From NCBI RefSeq assembly GCF_020497125.1, contig NC_059075.1, forward strand, positions 40,336,003-40,400,002: a DNA stretch of 64,000 nucleotides, written 5' to 3'. The notes under the pieces were generated by a model. The model worked only from the letters and a program-made list of their open reading frames with translations, did no database searches and was not told where the DNA came from. The position numbers and the translations under genes are program-made. Shown in pieces: positions 56,206 through 64,000 of this stretch; position 1 is the first letter of the stretch, and each line of letters begins with the position of its first letter. Source of the DNA: Mauremys mutica. Its lineage: Eukaryota > Chordata > Testudines > Geoemydidae.

Positions 56206-57020
56206 ATGAAGCACTCGTGAAGGCGAATCACCACATGGCCTGCAGGGCACAGCATGGCAATGGTTCTTGTGCTCTGAGGCATGGCTGTGGCTGCAGCTCA
56301 GCGTCCAAGAAGAACATCCACGCTCCACCAGCCCCAGCACTTCCCTTGTGTGCTCTACACGTTCCCCCGCCCCTCGGAGCTCCTGTTCCTCCCGCCAGAG
56401 TAGTTCTGCTGCGGACGCCTGTATACGCAGTACACCCCTGCCCAGGAGCTGCTGGAGTCCCATTTTCCATGTCCCCCCTGCACAGCGATAGGAGAGCTCC
56501 TTGAGGTGCCACTTTTCTTGCTTAAACAATTATCCTTTCTATAAATACCTCCTCGTCGTGTGTGTGTGGAAGGAGCATCCAGCGCTGCGAAAAGAATTTA
56601 ACCCTTCAGCGTGCAACCACTAAACCCCATTATCCCAGCTCCCCGGCTGGCACTCCCTCCCGCTCCCTCCATCCCTTCCTAGAGGCAGCTGAATCAATGT
56701 TTGAGTTGTACAAACAGCTGCCTGACTGCAATTTGGAAGGGATTCAGCTGGGGATTACAGCGAGGCAGTGGATAAAAATCTATTACATGGCGGTATTTAT
56801 TCTAGATCCCTGTGGCACTCAGCGTGAACTCCAGCCACATGCTCCAGCCTCATTCACAGGCACTGGGAGCATAGGACCAATTTGGGAGCGGGAGCTGGAG
56901 GGCGTGGCAGCAGGGTTTGAATCTAGTTCACATTTCCAAGGCAGAGACTTTAGTGAATTTGGAACTGGAGAAAGTGCTGTTTTGACAGCCCTGAGACTGA
57001 GATCCAGTTTGTGGTCCTGA
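56206..57020. other. No recognised feature
   Basis: Several overlapping frames (up to 152 codons at 56562-57020) lack motifs or splice context; no family is recognised. Confidence 0.45.
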
Positions 57021-57025
57021 TTATA

Positions 57026-57106
57026 CTGGTGTCAATCCAGAGTGACTCTACTAACTTTAGTGGAGTCATTCTGGATTGATGCAGGTGTATTTGATATCAG
57101 AACCTA
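57026..57106. mobile_element. Palindromic MITE
   Basis: Arms CTGATTATACTGGTGTCAAT and ATTGATGCAGGTGTATTTGA are imperfectly inverted, with 'ccagagtgactctactaa' and 'tagtggagtcattctgg' inside. It is the same class as the hairpin at 47.46 kb. Confidence 0.6.
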
Positions 57107-57660
57107 GACTTGGCTTTTTGGTTTACCTACAGAACAGATACAACCCAGGAAGCAGCAGTGGAAACTCCCTCCCTCCCAGCATGGCTCTGCTGTGGTCTGG
57201 AGTCCCCCTCCTCTGACAATGCAAGGGGATGCTCAGTCACCAACACCCAGGTGCTTGCTCTCTGATCTAAGACTTGCTACCAGGGGGGCCAGTTTGTGCC
57301 AGCTGTGGTGATGGTGGCTTCTGAAGTGAGGTCACCTGTCTACTGGAATTGGACTGAGAACCACCAGCTCATTTCACACAGGAAGCACCAAGCAGCCATC
57401 AGGTAGGTGGTCATTACAGGCCCATCCAGACTGAATGGGTTGGAGCACTTTCCATCCTTCCTTGGGGATCTGGCTCAGCTCCAGCCCCTGCCCCCTTTTA
57501 CATTCATACACCGATGGTGAGAGCCATCCCATTTCCCTGGCACTAAAAAATCAGTTCTGACTACATCAAACATTTGATTTGGAAGCAGAATCAGTAACCC
57601 AGAGCAAACAAACAGTCAACTTGGGGCTAGTGAGAGCTAAATCAGTCCTGGGACTTACTC
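57107..57660. other. No recognised feature
   Basis: No gene or repeat family seen. Confidence 0.45.
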
Positions 57661-57668
57661 CTTAACAC

Positions 57669-59122
57669 CAGTGGTGGATTAATGCACGTGCCCAGAGGCC
57701 CTGGCCAATTTGGGAGGCCCTGCTGGAGCACTGGAACCTGTGTAGAAGTGGAGGGGCCACCGGCGCCAGAACAGTGGGCGGTGGGGCTGGGGGGCCAAGA
57801 GCAGTCCCCGTCCCATGTCTCTGCCCCCTGGGGTGCGCCACACAGGCAGGTGGATGGTCCCAGGCTCCCCACAGCAGCCTGGGCTCCCTGGGCAGCGATT
57901 ACCACAGCCTGGCTCCAGCTGCCAACTTGGCCAGGGGGTGGGGCCTCAGGGAGAAGAGGAGCAGGGGGTGGGGCCCTGTGGGGGCGGGGAGCCAAAGGCC
58001 CACCTCAGCCCCACACCAGGAAGAAGCTAACACTTCTAGCTGGGGCTGCGCTTCATGGCAGGGGAGCTGAGCACCTTATCAGCTCCCCCTCAGTGAAGAG
58101 CAGCCCATGCCACCACTGCTCCATGCCTGCCCGAGGTTACTACACTAGTGCTGCCAGGCGTCCCGTTTTCGACAGGCATGCTTGGTTGAAAAGGGACCCT
58201 GACCGTAGCGGTGCTGACTGGAGACTGGACGATTAAAAGTCTGTTTGGTCCCAGGCAGGCTGGGGCATGGGAGGGGGTTCAGGGTGCAGGCTCCGAGAGG
58301 CCAAGCTTAGACAGAGGGTTGGGGCGTGGGAGGGGGTTCAGACTGTGGGCTCTGGTCAGCGCTGATCCCAGGAAGTGGCTACATGTCCCTCCATCTCCTA
58401 GGCAGAGACGCAGCCAGAGAGGTTCCATGCGCTGCCCCTGTCCCGAGCGTTGGCTCCACAGCTCCCATTGGCCAGGAATGTGGCCAATGGGAGCGGCACC
58501 TGTGGGCGAGGACAGCATGCAGAAGCTCCCTAACCCCTCCACTTAGGAGCTGGAGAGACATTTCACCGCTTTCTGGGAGCTGCCTGAGGTCAGCGCTGCC
58601 TGGAGCCCAAACCCCGAACCTCCTCCTGTGCCCCAACCCCTGCCTCAGCTCAGAATCCCCTCCTGCACCCAAACTCCCTCCTGCACCCCAACCTCCTGCC
58701 CCAGCCTAGAGCCTCCTCCTGCACACCAAACCCCTCATCCCCAGTCCCACCCCACAGCCCCAGCCGGAGCCCTCACCCCGTCTCGCATCCAAACCCCTTG
58801 TCCCAGCCCAATGCCCCCTCCTGCACCCCAGTGAAAATGCATGAATGAGTGAGGATGTGGGAGCGTGAGCGATGGAGGAAGGGGGGAGGGAGTGAGTGGG
58901 GGCAGGGCCTGAGAAGGGGTGGGGCCTCAGGGCTGGGGGCAGGGCAAGAGTGTTCAGTTTTCTGCAACTAGGAAGTTGGCAACCCTATACTACACCCTTG
59001 TTAAAAAGTGGGGCCGCCATGCCCCCCGATTCTCCTAGTTCCAGTGCCACTGGGCCCCTGGGGTGTGGGAGGCCCAAATGGTCTTTGTGCCCAGGGCCCC
59101 AGTAAATCTTAATCCACCTCTG
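57669..59122. mobile_element. Non-autonomous hAT-type element, CAGTGGTGGATTAA termini, split
   Basis: CTTAACAC (57661-57668) and CTTAACAT (59123-59130) form an 8-bp duplication with one change. The ends CAGTGGTGGATTAATGC and CTTAATCCACCTCTG are inverted. A second hAT-type element sits inside it. Without that insert it is about 600 bp, GC-rich and non-coding; frames up to 184 codons here are composition artefacts. Confidence 0.85.
58146..58987. mobile_element. hAT-type element nested in another, TAGGGTTGCCA-type termini
   Basis: The perfect 8-bp duplication TACTACAC lies at 58138-58145 and 58988-58995. The ends TAGTGCTGCCAGG and GTTGGCAACCCTA are inverted. The interior has CCTCCTGCACCC-type tandem words (58640-58830) and 'gcatgggagggggttcag' twice near 58265 and 58325. 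It is 842 bp and non-coding. It interrupts the host hAT-type element, so it is younger. Confidence 0.88.
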
Positions 59123-59190
59123 CTTAACATTGACCATACTGGAATGATTGCATCGCTGTCCTCTACTGGAGAGAATCAGAGCTGCTCTAC

Positions 59191-59368
59191 AAGGGTTGCC
59201 AAGCCTCCAGGATTGGCCTGGAGTCTCCTGGAATCAGCATTGATCTCCCAGTGACTATTGAAAGCAATCCAGGAGATTTTAATAGGATATTTTAAGAAAA
59301 TGACATTATGCATGTTGGGGGGGGGGGGAAATCTCCCAAAATTACTTCAGTCAGAGTTGGCAACCGTA
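59191..59368. mobile_element. hAT-type MITE, GGGTTGCCAA termini
   Basis: The perfect 8-bp duplication TGCTCTAC lies at 59183-59190 and 59369-59376. The ends AAGGGTTGCCAAGC and AGTTGGCAACCGTA are inverted and share the GGTTGCCAA core with the 58146-58987 element. It is 178 bp and includes a G12 run near 59317. Confidence 0.87.
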
Positions 59369-59376
59369 TGCTCTAC

Positions 59377-60354
59377 TATGAGGCATAGATCCTGCAAAGT
59401 TAACAGAGGTTTTCCTCTAGCTCCAGTGGTACAGGCTTGTGCTTTTTGGAGCAGGAAGATCTGAGTTCTATCCTAGCTGCTGCCATGAATTCTAAATGGC
59501 CATGGTGTGTAGCTTAGTGACAGCTGTGATGTAGACTTTATGCAAGGAACCCCAGTCTGGACCTTTCAGTCCCTGATGAGTGCATATCAATGCAGGGGAG
59601 GAGGGGTTTGTGTCACATGAGGACACAAATAAACAACTGTTTCTTTGGCTGTGAAAGCCACTGCTCCTCCTCTGGCCTGGCTGGAGGGTGAGGCAGGAGA
59701 GACCCCGCTTTGTAGCAAGCTGTGTTTCCCTGGCTCACCTCACAGACAGAGGGGGCATGGGGAGTGGCAGGAACATGCTGTGAGACATGGCTGACTTAAC
59801 ATGGTGTGACAGCCATATCCACCAGTGAAAAGAGTCAGAGAAGCCTCTGCTTTGAGGAAAGGAATGGGGGTGGGGAGGGAATTTACCATCCATAGCCTCA
59901 CCTTTTTCCTCCTCACAGTACCAGATTTTCACCTACCAAGAGTATGTCAGATGTTAGAGACGACAGACATCATGACATCACTGCTCTGAGTTCTTCCACT
60001 GAGGGGTGATCGCTCAGGGAGGGAAATCAGTACAGGCCAAGGCCGCAATGCCTTTCCATTGCCAGCAGGGCCACTTTGATGGCCAAGTGCTCTCAGGAAG
60101 CATGTGTTGAGGTGGATGATGCAGAGATGGCAGACAAACAAAAGGACTAAAGAAGGGCTGGAAGGTTTTGACCAGGTCCAAACTTCACCAAAAATCTGGG
60201 ATGTCTGACCTAAGCCCAATGCCAAAACCTAGAGTAACCAAATGCTTAATGCCCTCATGGTGTGCAGCTAGATGATCCTGTGACTCAGCTGGACAGGAGG
60301 CACAATCCCAAGAATGAAAATGGCCCAGAGTGTACCTGTATTGGTAAAAGATGG
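59377..60354. other. No recognised feature
   Basis: No family or exon signal recognised. Confidence 0.45.
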
Positions 60355-60690
60355 CAGTGTTCTGTAGCGGTGGGGTCCAGACTCCTGGGTTCTAGTCTTG
60401 GCTCTGCCTCTGTCTTTGAGCAGGTCACTTCCCTTCTTTAATGCAGTGCAACAGGTAACTACTTGGAAGGACAGTATTGTAGTTAATGCATGAGACTGGG
60501 CTTCTGGGTCCTTTGCTTGGCTCTGCTGTGGGATCTTTGTGTCTTAGTTTCCACATCTGTACAACGAGAACAAGACCTATCTACATAGGGGGTTGAGAAG
60601 CTTAGTTAATGGAAAGTTTGTAAAGCACTTTGAGATCATCAGACAGAAGCACCCAGAGAAAGGCAAAATATTGTTATTTTTCTATTACTA
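60355..60690 (+). mobile_element. Two tandem tRNA-derived SINEs
   Basis: The first (60355-60445) is a truncated head: 'tccagactcctgggttctag', 'tcttggctctgcctctgtct', 'ttgagcaggtcacttccctt'. The second (60475-60690) runs from 'gcatgagactgggcttctgg' through 'gtcttagtttccacatctgt' to the tail 'taaagcactttgagatcatc' and 'atattgttatttttctatta'. Both are sense. The tail ends in the ATT-rich repeat typical of this family. Confidence 0.75.
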
Positions 60691-61163
60691 TTACATTTCT
60701 TACCAAGACCCACAGTGCAATGATGAGCACTATTCTGAGAGGAAACAGGCATCACATCCAGCACCTATTCTCTTCCCTTTCACCTTGATCTCTGATCCCA
60801 CCTCTCCTCCTTTTCACCACAGTCCCCAGTCCCTCCTGCCCTGACTTTCAACCCTTCCCCTGCCTCTCATAGTTGTGAGATTATGTTTTTTGAATGCAGA
60901 AGCAGGCAGAGGTCAGAGGTCAGGTTGTTGCTGGACCCTGAACTGAGAATTCCCTGACTTTGTAAGTTTTGCAGTTCTCTGCTGCAATGGTGCACTAAAT
61001 TTAGTCCTAAACTGGGCTAGGGGATAAAGTCTCAGACTCCACTCTGCTTTGTGTGAGGAGTTTGTGCCCACACAGATTTCAGGGTCCTTGGAGGGATGGA
61101 GATCAGGAATCTCCAGTTAAACAGCCGCCCCCGCCCCCTTGGACTACAGGAGAATCTTCATTA
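60691..61163. other. No recognised feature
   Basis: No family or exon signal recognised. Confidence 0.45.
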
Positions 61164-61350
61164 GCTAAAACAATGAGGAGTCCTTGTGGCACCTTAGAGA
61201 CTAACAAATTTATTTGAGCATAAGCTTTTGTGGTTCTAGTCCACGAAAACTTATGCTCAAATAAATGTGTTAGTCTCTAAGGTGCTACAAGGACTCCTAG
61301 TTGTTTTTGCTGATACAGACTAACATGGCTACCGCTCTGAAACCTGTCAC
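61164..61350 (+). mobile_element. Long hairpin from a turtle-type retroelement
   Basis: The left arm (61176-61233) starts AGGAGTCCTTGTGGCACC and ends CTTTTGTGG. The right arm (61241-61298) starts CCACGAAAACTTATGCTC and ends ACAAGGACTCCT. They pair almost fully over 58 bases around the loop ttctagt, and weaker pairing extends about 12 bases further. The tail 'ttgtttttgctgatacagac', 'taacatggctaccgctctga' follows. From memory, this sequence occurs in reptile repeats where the right-arm start (stem, CCAC then GAAA) is part of a hammerhead ribozyme core. Here the CUGAUGA strand is replaced by the inverted copy. Confidence 0.68.
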
Positions 61351-62734
61351 CATTCGCTGTAATTGTATTTGGTCTTACCTCTCTCCCCTCTAGAGGTCCC
61401 CACACTTATCTAAGGAAGTCAGATTCTATCTTGCAGAGGTGGGAGCTCTATGCACGCACACAGATTATATTACAGCTAATGAAGTTGCGTTGTTTGTTCT
61501 CTTGCTTAGAGGAATAAGTTAATGGCTCAGTATGGCCTTTAGCAATATTTGCTTTTGTTTATCAAATATTTATTTTGCAAGATAAATCCAGACAACAGGT
61601 GTCCACTGATGTTAAGGTTCTGAGGGGAGGGGCAATGCCCCACAGCACTAAATGGGCACAGAGATCTAAGCCAGCTTCTTCTCCTCCAGGCAGCATCCAG
61701 TGTTCATTCAATCCAGGTTTCCTCCTCTTTATTCCAAAACAATTTACCACAATGTGCTGATGGGACATTTGTCAGTCCTTTTAAATGCCTAGGGTCCGAC
61801 TCTCCCCTGCCCTGTTCCTTGTCTTGTCATCTACAGCTGGGCAAAGTGGCTGTAAAATGCCACTAGCTCAGAATTCTCCCCTCACTTTGCACAAGTGTAA
61901 CTAATGACTCAAGATGCAAGGCAGGGGAGACCCAGGCCCTGTACAATGCGCATAGATGGGAGAGAACAGGAATCCTGGGGTTCAGGGTGACAGGTGACAC
62001 AAATGGCTGTGTCTTACTCTGACCTCCTGTTCTGACAAAGGACCTTTAACAGGTCACCTTCCCTTCACTCTGCTCTTCAGCTTCATGACATAGGGTTTGG
62101 TCCAGTGAACATGGTGCATTGCCTTTGTGAAAGAGATCCAGGTTTCTCTCAGGGCTATCCTCTGACACTGCTCCATGTGGCCCATTTGAGCTCTCCCCAT
62201 CCTCCTCACCATTAGCACCCAGACACCATAGTCATCAAAAGATTCCTGGGTTATGTTTTCCTCCCAGGAAGCAGCTCTGCCTATCTGCGCCCCCTTTGGT
62301 TTGATACATTGAAGAGGCCATTTTGGGGAAATACATAGGATCCTCTCTTCTTCCCCTCCCCTTCACTTCCACACCAGCCTCCCTAACTCTGGCCCTGGCT
62401 GAGGACAGCTGAACTTCCCCTCAGCTCCCTACCCATGAGGCTTGAGCTTTGTGCCATAGGGATGTGCCATGCCCTGAGGAGCTCAGTACTGAGTCTGGGG
62501 TCCTAGTCCCCACATCCAGCAGCCTTGAAGAGTCTGTCCTTTCCTGCACAGTATCAGGGTGGATACCACCCACGAAACAGAGGAGGGCCCACACCACAAC
62601 CCTGGATTGCTGACACCGCCAGCTGTGGAAAGTCCAGATCCAGGAAGAGCAAAAGAGCAGCTAGGCGAGGGAGCAATTGGATGGGAGAGGTGCAGGAGGC
62701 AGAAAAGATGGTGGAGATGCAAGCAGTAAGGGCC
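61351..62734. other. No recognised feature
   Basis: No family or exon signal recognised in about 1.4 kb. Confidence 0.45.
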
Positions 62735-62850
62735 AAGAAGAGCAGATAGGCAGTAAGCTCTTTGAGGCAGGGGCCATCGCTTTGTTATGTATTTGTATGC
62801 TGCCCAGCACAGGGCAGGTCACTGCTCCATGACTGGGGACCCTAGGCACT
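62735..62850 (+). mobile_element. SINE 3'-body fragment
   Basis: 'gtaagctctttgaggcaggg' and 'gccatcgctttgttatgt', then 'ccatgactggggaccctagg'. It is the same family as the fragment at 21.2 kb. Confidence 0.55.
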
Positions 62851-64000
62851 TCCATAATACAAATGTAACCCTTCTGCCCAGTAGAGTTTACAGCGACAAG
62901 GACCAGATTCAATATCTAGGGTTTCCCTTTAACAATACAGAACAGACCCAGCTCAAGCCCCAACCCCGTAATCTAGAAACATTAAACACCACCCCTGGGT
63001 GCTTCTAAGAGGCAATACTCACAAGCACTGAGTCTGTGTATAGCAAAGAAAACTTTTAATAAAAAGGGAAAAGGTACCCAGCATTAATTTGGGAAGACAC
63101 CACAACCACAATTCGAAAGCATCTGACAATGAGCAACTACCCACCCCAGAGTACGTTGGGCAGTGTCCTTTACCTCAGTTTCTCAGCTTGCAGTGTGAAA
63201 GTCTGACAAACAAATGTTTCTTTAACACACCACCCCACTCACAGTTATTGTCCTTTGTCAGTGAAGACTCAGAGTGCAGAGGTGTATTAACGTGAGTTCA
63301 CCTCCTACCGTACGTGGGTGGGAAGGCATCAAGCAATGCCTCAGCTACTGCAGCCCCCGTGCAAGAGGCTCTCAGTTGCTGCTCTTCACTCTACCGTCGC
63401 TGCCCGCTAGTGCTGCTGTTGGCCACTACCACTCTCTGCTGCTGCTAGATGCCATCCCACTACCACCACCTCCTCCTCCTATGATGTCACTTCCACTTAA
63501 TCTAGCTCTCAGCAGGTAGTGGGGAACCTCACTGCTAATGCCAGTTCTTTCATTGTGATTACAGCTCTAGTGATCACTGAACAAACCAAGGACATTCAAC
63601 TGAGTCTATTCAGTCCTATCCTTAAACAGCAGAGAAGGCTCAGTTAGTGCTTAGGACTCCTTAGGCTACTCCTGGGGGAATTCTGCACCACTGTGCATGC
63701 ATAGAATTTATGTCCTCTGCAAATTTATTTGCTTCCCCATAGAAAAATGGCTTTCTGACAGGGAAGCAAAGGGAAGCCACAGCAGTGACCCTTCCCAGCA
63801 ATATGTTTCAGATGCCCAGGGCAGCCGGCAGAGAGGTAAATCACTGTTGGGGAAGGGGTGGGACTGGGGAAGACTCGGCTGGTGGCTCCTACCCCTTGTG
63901 CTGGGCTCAGCTGCTAGTCCTAGCTGGGCTGGGGAGGATGCAAGACTTTCTCTTCCCCTTATGGCATCCAGGGCTGGGTCACACCGACCCATAGATTTCT
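62851..64000. other. Unclassified, probably repetitive
   Basis: A stretch with 'gcaaagaaaacttttaataa' and 'aagggaaaaggtacccagc' looks LTR-like. A segment from about 63665 ('ctgggggaattctgcaccac') recalls a dispersed turtle repeat cut by the window end. Neither can be classified from the sequence alone. Confidence 0.35.

Noticed and set aside
57682..58236. 184-codon plus frame
   Set aside because: It crosses the junction between two nested hAT-type elements.
61310..61345. Complete hammerhead ribozyme using CTGATAC...CTGAAACC
   Set aside because: CTGATAC does not fit the required CUGANGA core, and no matching stems are present, so I do not call a working ribozyme.
1..64000. CRISPR array, bacterial operons, defence systems or phage genes
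   Set aside because: Spacing, repeat types and splice signals are those of a vertebrate genome; no regular repeat-spacer arrangement or gene-dense strand exists.

Overview
This window reads as non-coding nuclear DNA from a vertebrate, most likely a turtle or a close non-avian sauropsid. The reasons are several CR1 LINE 3' ends, a tRNA-derived SINE that carries a CR1-like tail, MIR-like SINEs, short palindromic MITEs and many small hAT-type and Harbinger-type DNA transposons. The organism is inferred from family types remembered, not searched. I found no convincing host exon, tRNA gene, rRNA gene, CRISPR array or bacterial operon. No open frame exceeds about 200 codons, and the ones I recognise belong to decayed mobile elements.

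Layout. 0-10 kb: CR1 3' ends, SINEs, a 312-bp hAT-type element at 4.5 kb and LTR-like blocks at 5.3 and 7.7-8.9 kb. 10.56-15.62 kb: a nearly complete but dead Ty3/Gypsy-type LTR retrotransposon on the minus strand, with TGTCA...TGACA LTRs, a tRNA-Ser-like primer binding site and gag and pol remnants. It is itself hit by a hAT-type element, a GC-rich block and a TA-flanked mariner-like MITE. 15.7-28.6 kb: mostly unrecognised sequence with a 68-bp minisatellite, a hAT-type element, a CR1 3' end, and the C-terminal end of a second non-LTR retrotransposon.

28.6-36 kb: a SINE with CR1 tail, a TTA-flanked MITE, a 5S rRNA-derived segment, a hAT transposase remnant split by a solo LTR, then a CR1 split by a Harbinger-type MITE that is split by a hAT-type element (three-level nest). 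36-49.8 kb: SINEs, an older CR1/L3-like LINE, MITEs, and a solo LTR with a perfect 5-bp duplication. 49.865-54.724 kb: a 4.86-kb PIF/Harbinger transposon with both of its genes, convergently arranged. The DDE nuclease gene is internally deleted; the Myb/SANT-like gene has an in-phase intron but carries nonsense and frameshift mutations. 55-64 kb: hAT-type elements (one nested in another), SINEs, and a long hairpin at 61.2 kb related to a turtle retroelement.

How it fits together. Insertions can be ordered by which interrupts which, and target-site duplications (TTA/TGA for Harbinger, TA for mariner-like, 5 bp for LTRs, 7-8 bp for hAT) give base-precise boundaries for most cut-and-paste elements. 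Nothing looks capable of autonomous movement. I did not find a new biological system. The most informative items are the two-gene Harbinger, the base-resolved nests, and the hairpin at 61.2 kb.
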